64,000 nucleotides of DNA from Deltaproteobacteria bacterium (GTDB lineage Bacteria > Desulfobacterota > Deferrisomatia > Deferrisomatales > JACRMM01). The position numbers and the translations under genes are program-made. Positions 9,501-17,041 of this stretch are shown one piece after another (the stretch's first letter is position 1; each line of letters begins with the position of its first letter). The DNA lies in NCBI GenBank assembly GCA_016214985.1, contig JACRMM010000025.1, positions 113,501 through 177,500 of the forward strand, written 5' to 3'. A model generated the notes under the pieces. It saw only the letters and a list, made by a program, of their open reading frames with translations, did not search any database and was not told the origin of the DNA.

Positions 9501-9975
9501 CGCTCCCGATGCGACTGCTTACTGGGCGGTCTTGAAAGAGGAGGCCCGGGCTCTTCAAGAGGTTGGTCTGACACCGGTCCTTGTTCTCGATAATCCCACG
9601 CGCCCAGGTTGGGTGTGGGAGTGGCAGCATCCCCGCCAAGACGGCCGCTACCCCAGACCGCCCGACCTCGTCTTCCGCCGAGAAAAGCCAGGACGCGGCG
9701 ATGGATACGTAGCGGACTTCAACGATATCCAAGTCTTTTCGGCGGGGATTGCCCCGGGGGAGTCGCTGCTGCTGGCTCGAGAAGCTTTCGCGGGCGTGAC
9801 GTTCAAGGCGTATCGCGACAGAGTATTCGTGAAGGCAGAAACGTCGGAAGTGGCGGAATCAACGACTTTGGTTGATCTTCAGCTGACGTTTGAACGTGAT
9901 GTTCGGGTTGAGCATAGCAAGATTGTCCGAATTCGATATCAGACGGCAAATTCAGAGCCGGGAACAGACGAATAG
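6535..9975 (+). CDS. Large four-helix membrane protein of unknown function in R-M island
   Basis: The 1146-residue product begins 6 bases after hsdS. Four hydrophobic helices lie at about 57-75, 104-123, 140-163 and 170-193, after a basic soluble N-terminus. The remaining roughly 950 residues look soluble and probably cytoplasmic. No Walker, nuclease or protease motif is apparent. The C-terminus (about 1030-1146) looks beta-rich. GC is clearly lower than in hsdM: one 60-base line at 6721 has 26 G+C, one at 2701 has 47. That suggests separate acquisition. I do not recognise the family. Its position between hsdS and hsdR suggests a defence accessory, but this is inference. Confidence 0.85.
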   Translation: MGRKAQQSTHAKPPWSIASLLRKEEADWARRNDLRRRLRHHWFDREILKGGEHPIRYAFSLAILLVSAIVLGHALPKEWFTAYPSVWADAEKLNYFTSLWNVQATIAALVYPFVISFVALLLQRKPSSKAFLQIYLVDSGGLVAGMSSMFLVLAMSVQYVMLTAYSLGSAVTWVAVDAIWFMYNVVLTLWFLFRTVEFLRSDFQMEVVKRYAANVALPREIAHLLRFQVFARAQKEGWIPGPSYLDDEAEGQPQVLMHSFGAGMGDVSVERYLQEQSRLTNVFLWPLRLVVAGWLKKARQQHAIQSSGPSKSVKSPLLVFPLLPGSTYEAGVVLARVEGGPNLTPWHRLLVRLSFRFTPFRLERRHVTLTEILADLETDARVSAGTGDVATFEEGYRRITGMHETLIGASLTKEADGNMGSLALVPDVLKFADRPVHVHWADSYRSLFDASTSILPKETRPIRRLCYVVQHLDGPELRRSPADIRDRILLLPTQLMFALGNWWSERLEEQEQGVLQHDANGAAVLRPPLQGAYEGALLHLVSGWDSARGVVADIPGRDDRFIWANVEELLKLNARHVNETCLMLLRAVARGDQIAAEWLADILSKWWATASGYDDEPIVLYGKTDFITAEALFSEWDAAEQSLGIDDNDRRFIGQDRPELQRHVFLAALKNYWRDIRLLTLEILVSWAGSEGPRLSERSLATYVAGGLLTGRQWRPGGRTEEPLSDLTATDYLTAKARQYGADSGYRQGYVARLDAFVESAKDILRPPMVPGRIYSSSGADDVESLQDAQLAVFVILSGRDWRPGESLRRQLAIWTSSSFRSTNQVKHRVEAMGQRLVAVGDSLCPELVDRLLSSTGKTHTRPEGLARTRDAISAICREIEDLQSNAVAGAQVSTRRLAAMEEAASERGFSVETGKFPLQLFAALTYQDTPQEPFTLIFSKLRKGEFTDVEMAQRAVNEREHYAETIARHVGVLLLADVIRKSETRDVLAPDATAYWAVLKEEARALQEVGLTPVLVLDNPTRPGWVWEWQHPRQDGRYPRPPDLVFRREKPGRGDGYVADFNDIQVFSAGIAPGESLLLAREAFAGVTFKAYRDRVFVKAETSEVAESTTLVDLQLTFERDVRVEHSKIVRIRYQTANSEPGTDE

Positions 9976-9984
9976 GGCGATACG

Positions 9985-10149
9985 ATGACGGCTGCTTCAA
10001 GGCGCCCAACCGAGCACAGGACCGTCCAGGCCTGCATCCTCGCCTACGCCCAGCAAATCTGCCGGGCCCACGCGCCGCGCTCCGGGGCAGACGCGCGGAG
10101 GACGTTTGACCCGTGCGGCCCGACTCCCGGTAGTCCATGGTTCCTATGA
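9985..10149 (+). pseudogene. Truncated 5' fragment of an hsdR gene
   Basis: An ATG-started frame of 54 codons ends at TGA 10147-10149. Residues 13-45 align with the N-terminus of the intact HsdR at 11097: TVQACILAYAQ against AVQARILAYAQ, then PR..A...RR.FDP.G.TP in the same spacing. The homology stops where the DUF3800 gene begins. This is best read as the stump of an hsdR copy broken by insertion of, or recombination with, the DUF3800 segment. The intact hsdR restarts about 950 bases later. Confidence 0.8.
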
Positions 10150-11048
10150 ACGGATCCGCTCCTCATTCGCTGTCCCGGCCGTCCAAGTTCGAGGACCGAT
10201 TCCGGCTGTACCTGGACGAGTCGGGCGATCACGTATTCCGCGAGGTGAAAGAGGTCTCACACCGCTTTCTGTGTCTGCTCGGCTGCTGGTTCCGAAATCC
10301 GGACTACCTGAAGTTTCACGAAGCCCTGGAAGCGCTGAAGTCACGCTTTCTTCCGCATCACCCCGACGATCCGGTCGTCCTCCACCGCGAGGATATGTTG
10401 AACGCCCGGAAGGCCTTTAAGGCGTTGCGCGATCCGGTAATGCGGGCGGAGTGGGATGAGGAACTTCTGGCGGTCATTGCGGCGGCGGAATTTCGGGTGG
10501 TAGGGGTTGTGATCGACAAGTTGGCGCTGCGGCATGCATACGGGGATTCGGCGGCGCATCCGTATCACTTGGGGCTGGGGTTCATGCTCCAGCGGTATGC
10601 CGGGTATTTGAACCATATCAACCGAACCGGCGATGTCATGGCTGAATCTCGCGGCGAGGCAGAGGACCGGCTGCTCAAGGAATCCTACACCCACGTGTAC
10701 GAGCGCGGCGTGTGGACGACCCCGGCGCACAGTTTCAGAGCGGCGCTGACCTCCTGCCAGCTGAAGCTCAAAGGAAAGGCCGCGAACATCTCGGGCCTGC
10801 AGCTGGCAGACCTGCTCGGTCATCCGGTCAAGCAATGGATCCTGAGGCAGCAAGGTTTTCTCGAAGGCGACCCGCCGTCCTTTGCCCAACGGCTCATGGG
10901 CGTGGTGGAGGAGAAACTGAACCGCCAACTTTACACCGGGCGAATCGAAGGCTATGGAACGGTGTTCTCCCGAAAAAATAAGAAGGCCTCTCTCGAGGCC
11001 CTCCTACGCTCGCCCCTGCGGGCGATCCACCTCCGCTTGGCGGATTGA
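10137..11048 (+). CDS. DUF3800 domain protein
   Basis: The product has 303 residues. The hallmark FRLYLDESGD lies near residue 22, and the C-terminal GLQLADLLGHPVKQW matches the second conserved block of DUF3800. That family is found on phages and genomic islands, with a predicted RNase H-like fold. A nuclease role is suggested by those family acidic residues but unproven. The start could be ATG 10137 or ATG 10146. Both overlap the end of the hsdR fragment. It sits between that fragment and the intact hsdR, so it looks like an insertion into the locus. Confidence 0.85.
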   Translation: MVPMNGSAPHSLSRPSKFEDRFRLYLDESGDHVFREVKEVSHRFLCLLGCWFRNPDYLKFHEALEALKSRFLPHHPDDPVVLHREDMLNARKAFKALRDPVMRAEWDEELLAVIAAAEFRVVGVVIDKLALRHAYGDSAAHPYHLGLGFMLQRYAGYLNHINRTGDVMAESRGEAEDRLLKESYTHVYERGVWTTPAHSFRAALTSCQLKLKGKAANISGLQLADLLGHPVKQWILRQQGFLEGDPPSFAQRLMGVVEEKLNRQLYTGRIEGYGTVFSRKNKKASLEALLRSPLRAIHLRLAD

Positions 11049-11096
11049 TTCCTATATGGCTCAAACCTGTTCCGATTTCAACTGAAAGTTACTGCC

Positions 11097-14042
11097 ATGC
11101 CCAAACCGGGGGAACGCAAAGCCGTCCAGGCCCGCATCCTCGCCTACGCCCAGGATCTCGGCTGGGTCTACGTGCCGCGCGGAGAAGCCGAAACGCGCCG
11201 TGGCTTCGATCCGGACGGCACGACTCCCGAGGACCGCGCGCGAACGGCGTCGCTCTACTTCGGCGATCTGCTCCACGCCCAGGTGCTCGCCTTCAACCCC
11301 AAGTACAAGGAGGCCGAGGGGGCGCTGGTGGGAGAGCTTGGCCGGGTAGCAGCCGACATCGCCGGCAACCGGGAGCTGCTCAGCTACCTGCGCAATCAGG
11401 GCAAGTTCTTCTGCGCCGAGGAAAGCCGGGAGCTGGATCTCACCCTCATCGATTACGGCGACGTCGGCCGCCCACGCGAATCTTGGCGGAACGTCTACGA
11501 GGTGACCGAGGAGTTCGCCGTCCACAACGGCCGGCACGGCACGCGGGAGGACGTGGTCTTCCTCGTGAACGGCATCCCGGTGCTGGTGATCGAGTGCAAG
11601 AACGCGACGAAGGACGAGGCCATCGCGCTCGGGGTGGACCAGCTCCGGCGGTACCACGAGGAGACGCCGGAGGTGATGGTGCCGGAGATGGTCTTCACCG
11701 CCACCGAGGCCATCGGCTTCGCCTACGGGGTGACCTGGAACACGGTGCGGCGGAACCTCTTCACGTGGAAGCACGAGCAGGCGGGGAACCTCGAAGCCAA
11801 GGTGAAGAGCTTCTGCGCCGTGCCGCAGGTGCTTCGCCTCCTCAAGGACTTCATCCTCTTCGCGGAGAAGGACGAGGAGCTGCAGAAGTTCATCCTGCGC
11901 CAGCACCAGGCGGCCGGGGCGGACCGGGTCGCGGCGCGGGCGCTCGACCCGGCTCGCACGCGGGGTCTCCTGTGGCACACGCAGGGGAGCGGCAAGACCT
12001 ACACGATGATCAAGGCGGCGGAGATGCTCTTCAAGGCCCCCGAGGCCGAGAAGCCGACGATCCTCCTGATGATCGATCGAAACGAGCTCGAAGACCAGAT
12101 GCTCAAGAACCTCGCTTCGATGGGGATCGGAAGCGTCGCCCACGCGGACAGCATCGCGGCCCTGAACCGGCTGCTCCGGGAGGACTACCGCGGCCTCATC
12201 GTGACGATGATCCACAAGTTCCGCGACATGCCGGCGAATCTGAACACGCGGAAGAATATCTACGTGCTCATCGACGAGGCGCACCGGACCACCGGCGGCG
12301 ACCTCGGCAACTTCCTCATGGCCGGCCTGCCCAACGCGACGTTCATCGGCTTCTCCGGCACGCCGGTGGATCGGACCGCCCACGGCAAGGGGACGTTCAA
12401 AACCTTCGGCTGCGAGGATGACAAGGGGTACCTGCACAAGTACTCGATCGCCGAGAGCATCGAGGACGGCACGACCCTGCCTCTCTACTACCAGCTCGCC
12501 CCGAACGAGATGCTCGTGCCCCACGAGGTCATGGAGAGGGAGTTCCTGGCGCTCGCCGAGGCCGAGGGCGTCGCCGACATCGAGGAGCTGAACAAGATCC
12601 TCGAACGAGCGGTGAACCTGAAGAACTTCCTCAAGGGCAAGGACCGGGTCAAGCAGGTGGCGGGGCTCGTGGCGGAGCACTACCGGACGCACATCGAGCC
12701 CCTCGGCTACAAGGCGTTCCTCGTGGCCGTGGACCGCGAGGCGTGCGCCTTCTACAAGGAGGCGCTGGATGCGCTCCTGCCGGCCGAGTACTCGGAGATC
12801 GTCTTCACCGGGAACAACAACGACCCGAAGCACCTGAAGAAGTGGCACCTGACCCCCAAGCGGGAGAAGGAGATTCGAAAGGACTTCGGCAAGGTTGGCC
12901 GGTGGCCGAAGATCCTCATCGTCACCGAGAAGCTCCTCACCGGCTTTGACGCCCCGATCCTCTACGCCATGTACCTCGACAAGCCCATGCGCGACCACAC
13001 CCTGCTCCAGGCCATCGCGCGGGTGAACCGGCCCTACGAGGACGAGGCAGCGGAAATGGTGAAGCCCCATGGCTTCGTCCTCGACTTCGTGGGGATCTTC
13101 GACAAGCTGGAGAAGGCGCTGGCCTTCGACAGCGACGAGATCAACGCCATCGTCAAGGACCTGGGGCTCTTGAAACGACTCTTCCAGGCCAAGATGGAAA
13201 CCAAGGGCGTGGCCTACCTCAGCCTCGTGACCCGGCGGTTCGACGACAAAGACGTGGACAACCTGATCGAGCACTTCCGTGACAAAGAGCGGAGGAAGGA
13301 GCTCTTCAAGGAGGTCAAGGAGCTCGAGATGCTCTACGAGATCCTCTCGCCCGACGCCTTCCTGCGGCCGTTCCTCGGCGACTTCGTCACCCTGACCGCC
13401 ATCTACCGGGTGGTCCGAAACGCCTATAGCCGCCGGGTCTACGTGGACCGCGGCTTCCAGAGGAAGACGAACGAGCTGGTCCAAGAACACATCGGCGCAA
13501 CGTTGGGCGATGGGCCGGCCGGCGAGTACGTGACGATCGACAAGGCGAGCCTCGAGGCGATCCAGGGACGTGACGAGGGCAAAGCGAGGAAGGTCATCAA
13601 CCTCGTGAAGGCGATCGAGAAGGCGGCCGAGGAGGAGAGCGACGACCCGTTCCTCGTGGCTCTCTCGGAGCGCGCCAGGGTGGTACAGGAGAGCTTCGAG
13701 GACCGGCAGAGCACCACAGCCGAGGCGCTGGCACAGTTGCTGGCGGAGATCGAGAAGAACGAGCGGAGGAAGGCCGAACAGGCCGCCCGGGGTCTCGACG
13801 GACTGACCTGGTTCGTTCTCTGCAAGCTCACCGACGACGGCATCCCGAACCCGGAAGCCGTGAGCCGAAGGGTCCGCGAGGCCTTCACCCGGTTCCCGAA
13901 CTGGCGGACGAGCGAGGGAGAGCTTCGCGAGGTGCGAAAGTCGGTCACGTTCGCACTCTTCGCCGAAGAGGACGACCTGGAGAAGGTCACGGCCACGGTG
14001 GAGGCGCTCTTCGTCCTCCTGCAGAAGACCTTCCGCCCGTGA
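11097..14042 (+). CDS. hsdR: Type I restriction endonuclease subunit HsdR
   Basis: The product has 981 residues. The N-terminal nuclease shows a D...ECK core, with ECK at 166-168 (VLVIECKNATKDEA). The superfamily 2 translocase has motif I HTQGSGKT around 295-302, DEAH at 393-396, GFSGTP shortly after, and QAIARVNRP as motif VI. The C-terminal helical region would contact HsdM/HsdS. All motifs look intact, so the enzyme should cut unmethylated DNA after translocation. Its TGA overlaps the GTG of the next gene. Confidence 0.95.
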   Translation: MPKPGERKAVQARILAYAQDLGWVYVPRGEAETRRGFDPDGTTPEDRARTASLYFGDLLHAQVLAFNPKYKEAEGALVGELGRVAADIAGNRELLSYLRNQGKFFCAEESRELDLTLIDYGDVGRPRESWRNVYEVTEEFAVHNGRHGTREDVVFLVNGIPVLVIECKNATKDEAIALGVDQLRRYHEETPEVMVPEMVFTATEAIGFAYGVTWNTVRRNLFTWKHEQAGNLEAKVKSFCAVPQVLRLLKDFILFAEKDEELQKFILRQHQAAGADRVAARALDPARTRGLLWHTQGSGKTYTMIKAAEMLFKAPEAEKPTILLMIDRNELEDQMLKNLASMGIGSVAHADSIAALNRLLREDYRGLIVTMIHKFRDMPANLNTRKNIYVLIDEAHRTTGGDLGNFLMAGLPNATFIGFSGTPVDRTAHGKGTFKTFGCEDDKGYLHKYSIAESIEDGTTLPLYYQLAPNEMLVPHEVMEREFLALAEAEGVADIEELNKILERAVNLKNFLKGKDRVKQVAGLVAEHYRTHIEPLGYKAFLVAVDREACAFYKEALDALLPAEYSEIVFTGNNNDPKHLKKWHLTPKREKEIRKDFGKVGRWPKILIVTEKLLTGFDAPILYAMYLDKPMRDHTLLQAIARVNRPYEDEAAEMVKPHGFVLDFVGIFDKLEKALAFDSDEINAIVKDLGLLKRLFQAKMETKGVAYLSLVTRRFDDKDVDNLIEHFRDKERRKELFKEVKELEMLYEILSPDAFLRPFLGDFVTLTAIYRVVRNAYSRRVYVDRGFQRKTNELVQEHIGATLGDGPAGEYVTIDKASLEAIQGRDEGKARKVINLVKAIEKAAEEESDDPFLVALSERARVVQESFEDRQSTTAEALAQLLAEIEKNERRKAEQAARGLDGLTWFVLCKLTDDGIPNPEAVSRRVREAFTRFPNWRTSEGELREVRKSVTFALFAEEDDLEKVTATVEALFVLLQKTFRP

Positions 14043-14392
14043 ACGCCTGGCGCGACAGAGAGGAGTTCAAGGCTCGCGTGCGGGAGTGGGCCGAAAAGCT
14101 GGGCGTGACGACGCGTTCGTTGGCTGTCCGCCCGATGCGCCGCAAGTGGGCGTCGTGCTCGACGGAAGGGAACCTGAACTTCAACGCCGAGCTGCTGGGG
14201 CTGGACCGCGAGATCGGCGACTACGTGATCGTGCACGAGCTCCTGCACTTCTCGGTGCCGAACCACGGCAGGCTTTGGAAGAGCCTGATGCGGGCGCACC
14301 TCCGGGACTACGAGGTGCAGGAAGAGGCGCTGAAGAGGCTGGGGCGACGCGCCGGGTTCTTGCCCGAGGATTGGGGGAGAACGCACGTTTGA
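14039..14392 (+). CDS. YgjP-like (DUF45/WLM-type) metallopeptidase
   Basis: The 117-residue product starts with GTG overlapping the hsdR stop (GTGA). It carries HELLH at 66-70 with a third His at 76 (HELLHFSVPNH), the zinc-binding pattern of the YgjP/DUF45 family. The preceding RRKWASCSTEGNLNFN block is also typical. Such genes often follow hsdR in type I operons, but their job there is unknown. Coupled translation argues that it belongs to the R-M unit. Confidence 0.88.
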   Translation: MNAWRDREEFKARVREWAEKLGVTTRSLAVRPMRRKWASCSTEGNLNFNAELLGLDREIGDYVIVHELLHFSVPNHGRLWKSLMRAHLRDYEVQEEALKRLGRRAGFLPEDWGRTHV

Positions 14393-14455
14393 CCCGATCC
14401 ACCCTCTTTGTTACAAGCTGAGGAACCGCGGGGTGCCATCAGAGGAGTCGGGTCC

Positions 14456-14932
14456 ATGGCGAGAGTGAGCTTCGGCAGCAAGGCAGGGCGGATCCGTTCC
14501 GCGTCGGGACCGGGTGGCGCGGCGCCGGTGAAGTCCGCCGACGAGGTGATCCGGGAGCTCAAACAGGGTCTCCAGAAACCGCCGGGCGAGGACTACCGGG
14601 ACCGGTCGCTGGCGATCCACGGGCTCGTCTGTGCCCGCTGCGGCCGGGAGTTCGACCAGGCGACCCGGCACCTGCTCACGGTCCACCACAAAGACCACAA
14701 CCACCACAACAACCCGCCCGACGGGTCGAACTGGGAGAACCTCTGCGTGTACTGCCACGACGACGCCCACAGCCGCTCGGTGCTCGGCGAGTACGTCGAC
14801 GGGGCCTCCAAGGAGGCGGCGACGCGGGTCGCCTACGAGGACCCGGGTGCCCGGGAGGGAGGGGGGCTCGCCGACCTCCTGCAGCGGGCGCTCGAAGAGA
14901 AGGCGAAGAAGAAGACCGGGAAGGGACGGTAG
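14456..14932 (+). CDS. HNH endonuclease, YajD-like
   Basis: The product has 158 residues from the ATG at 14456, which has AGAGGAG upstream. The HNH core is C59xxC62, then the HHKDH block at 77-81, N85, and C97xxC100, with SNWENLCVYCHDDAH matching YajD. The N-terminal 40 residues are an extra basic/Gly segment and the C-terminus is Lys-rich. The activity predicted from the fold is DNA nicking or cleavage. It follows the metallopeptidase by 63 bases and may close the restriction island, or it may belong to the core genome, since YajD-type genes are widespread. Confidence 0.85.
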   Translation: MARVSFGSKAGRIRSASGPGGAAPVKSADEVIRELKQGLQKPPGEDYRDRSLAIHGLVCARCGREFDQATRHLLTVHHKDHNHHNNPPDGSNWENLCVYCHDDAHSRSVLGEYVDGASKEAATRVAYEDPGAREGGGLADLLQRALEEKAKKKTGKGR

Positions 14933-14936
14933 ACGG

Positions 14937-16322
14937 ATGGGCCAGCGGGTCGAGCGCGACACGATGGGCGCCGTCGAGGTGCCGGAGGAGGCCCTGTGGG
15001 GGGCCCAGACCCAGCGCGCCCTGGGAAGCGGGATCCCTGTCGGGATACTCCCGAGGGAGCTCCTGGAGGCGCTCGTCGTGATCAAGAAAGGGGCAGCCCG
15101 CGTCAACGCGGAGCTGGGCCTCCTGGCACCTGACGTGGGTCGCGCGATCGAGGCGGCCGCCGACGACGTTCTGGCCGGCGGGCTGTGGCACCACTTCCCC
15201 CTCTCGCCGTTCCAGACCGGGTCCGGTACCTCTGCGAACATGAACGCGAACGAGGTCCTGGCCAACCGCGCCAACGAGCTCTTGGGCGGGCGCCGGGGCG
15301 ATCCGTCGCCGGTCCACCCCAACGACCACGTCAACCGCTGCCAGTCGTCCAACGACGTCTTTCCGTCTGCGATCCACCTGGCGGCGGCGGCCGGGATGCG
15401 GAGGCGGCTCCTCCCTGCCGCCGGAGGGCTTGCGCAGGTGCTCGAGGCGAAGGCCCGCGAGTTCGCCGACGTCGTGAAGCTCGGCCGCACGCACCTGATG
15501 GATGCCGTGCCCGTGACACTGGGGCAGGAGCTCGGAGCCTACGGCCGCCAGGTGCGCGCCGGTGCCGAGCGCGTGGAGGCGGCCGTGGCCGGCCTGCTGG
15601 AGCTTCCCCTCGGCGGCACGGCCGTGGGCACGGGCTTGAACGCCCACCCCGAGTTCGGGTCGCGCGTGATCGCCTGGCTCTCCGCGGAAACCGGTCTTCT
15701 CTTTAGGCGGGCCGCCGACCCCTTCGAGGCACAGGGCGCCCGCGACGCTTGCGTCTTCGCCAGCGGGGCGCTGCGGTCCCTGGCGATCGGCCTCGCCAAG
15801 GTCGCCAACGACCTGCGCTGGATGGCCTCGGGGCCGGGTGGCGGGCTCGCGGAGATCCGGCTGCCGGCACTGCAGCCCGGGTCCTCCATCATGCCCGGCA
15901 AGGTGAACCCGGTCGTCCCGGAGGCGGTGCTCCAGGCCTGTGCCCAGGTTTGGGGCGACGACCTGGCCGTGGCCCAGGGAGGCGTCGGCGGGGTGCTGGA
16001 GATCAACCTGATGATGCCGTTGATCGCCCGGAATCTCCTGGAGGAGATCTCCCTGCTTACGGGCGCGTGCTCGCTGCTCGCGGAGCGGTGCGTCGCGGGG
16101 CTCGAGGCGGACCGGGAGCGGTGCCGCGAGCTCGTGGAGGGGAGCCTCGCCCTGGCCACCCCGCTCGCCGCGGTGGTGGGCTATGAGGCGGCGGCTCGAG
16201 TCGTGGAGGTGGCCCGGCGCGACGGGCTCACGCTCCTCGATGCGGCCGGGCGGCTGGGGATCGCTCCGGACGAGGAGCTTCGGCGCCTCCTCGACCCGCG
16301 GGCGATGACGGGGGTGTCGTGA
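14937..16322 (+). CDS. fumC: Fumarate hydratase class II
   Basis: The product has 461 residues. It interconverts fumarate and malate in the citric acid cycle. Family signatures are present: ERDTMGAVEVPEEALWGAQT near the start, TGSGTSANMNANEVLANRA, VHPNDHVNRCQSSNDVFPSA, GRTHLMDAVPVTLGQEL and the lyase signature GSSIMPGKVNP. The NDHVN and THLMDA blocks favour fumarase over aspartate ammonia-lyase, although NMNANE is seen in both. It starts 5 bases after the HNH gene, and its stop overlaps the GTG of the next gene. Confidence 0.9.
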   Translation: MGQRVERDTMGAVEVPEEALWGAQTQRALGSGIPVGILPRELLEALVVIKKGAARVNAELGLLAPDVGRAIEAAADDVLAGGLWHHFPLSPFQTGSGTSANMNANEVLANRANELLGGRRGDPSPVHPNDHVNRCQSSNDVFPSAIHLAAAAGMRRRLLPAAGGLAQVLEAKAREFADVVKLGRTHLMDAVPVTLGQELGAYGRQVRAGAERVEAAVAGLLELPLGGTAVGTGLNAHPEFGSRVIAWLSAETGLLFRRAADPFEAQGARDACVFASGALRSLAIGLAKVANDLRWMASGPGGGLAEIRLPALQPGSSIMPGKVNPVVPEAVLQACAQVWGDDLAVAQGGVGGVLEINLMMPLIARNLLEEISLLTGACSLLAERCVAGLEADRERCRELVEGSLALATPLAAVVGYEAAARVVEVARRDGLTLLDAAGRLGIAPDEELRRLLDPRAMTGVS

Positions 16323-16861
16323 CGCGGGCGCGGCTGGGGACCCTGCTCGTCCTCGCGCTGGTGCTGGTCGGCCGCCCGACCCAGGCCGCCCTGCCGGCCC
16401 CGGGCGCCAAGGCTCCGGCGTTCGCCCTGGCCACCCTCGACGATCCGGCCCGGATCGTGGCGTCCCGGGACCTGTTCCGCAACGCGACGACGCTGGTCTC
16501 ATTCTTCGCGACTTGGTGCGAGCCGTGCAAGAAGGAGCTGGGGGAGCTCAAGCGGCTTGAACCGCACTACCGGGCCCAGGGCTTTCAGGTCGCGCTCATC
16601 TGTCTCGACATCATGGGGGCCCGCAACGTCAAGTCGTATCTCGAGGAGGCCGGGGCCCTGGGCCTTCGGGTCCTCACCGACCGAAGTGGCGAGGCGTCCA
16701 ACCGCTACGGCGTGGTCCACCTCCCCACCAACGTGCTCGTGGGCGCGGACGGCACCGTGATCTCCTCCTGGGACACCTACCGACCCGATCGGCTCCGCGA
16801 GCTCGAGGTCTACCTCGGCCGGCTTCCGGTCCGGGCTTCGGCCGGAACAGCGCCGCCGTAA
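16319..16861 (+). CDS. TlpA/ResA-like periplasmic thioredoxin
   Basis: The product has 180 residues. A signal peptide covers about 1-24 (LLVLALVLVGRPTQA), then a thioredoxin fold with active site WCEPC (FFATWCEPCKKEL). The cis-Pro region is HLPTNVLVGADG. It should reduce or shuttle disulfides in the periplasm, for example in cytochrome c maturation, though no such genes are nearby. GTG start, overlapping the fumC stop. Confidence 0.88.
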   Translation: MTRARLGTLLVLALVLVGRPTQAALPAPGAKAPAFALATLDDPARIVASRDLFRNATTLVSFFATWCEPCKKELGELKRLEPHYRAQGFQVALICLDIMGARNVKSYLEEAGALGLRVLTDRSGEASNRYGVVHLPTNVLVGADGTVISSWDTYRPDRLRELEVYLGRLPVRASAGTAPP

Positions 16862-16936
16862 TCCCTCGCCTCCGGAGACTCCCGTCCGGCCTTCTGAAAG
16901 GGATGTGCGATTGCCGCGAGCCTCCGGAGGAAACCG

Positions 16937-16965
16937 TTGACAGAGACCTTCGGCGAGGCTGTAAT
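16937..16965 (+). promoter_or_regulatory. Sigma70-type promoter of the secreted orphan
   Basis: TTGACA (16937-16942), a 17-base spacer and TGTAAT (16960-16965) form a near-consensus promoter. It places transcription start near 16972, so the coding start of the following gene must lie downstream, supporting ATG 17042 over the in-frame TTG that is part of the -35 box. Confidence 0.65.
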
Positions 16966-17041
16966 CGAATCCCTCCCTCGGGGGGTTGCGGCCCGCCTTC
17001 CGGGGCGCCCGGTGCCCTCTCCAGTCGGATGGTTTCGCTCC

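Noticed and set aside
11061..13490. 809-residue open frame antisense to hsdR
   Set aside because: Typical high-GC shadow frame; hsdR motifs on the plus strand explain the region.
14676..16502. 608-residue open frame antisense to fumC
   Set aside because: Arg/Pro/Gly-rich shadow; fumarase signatures lie on the plus strand.
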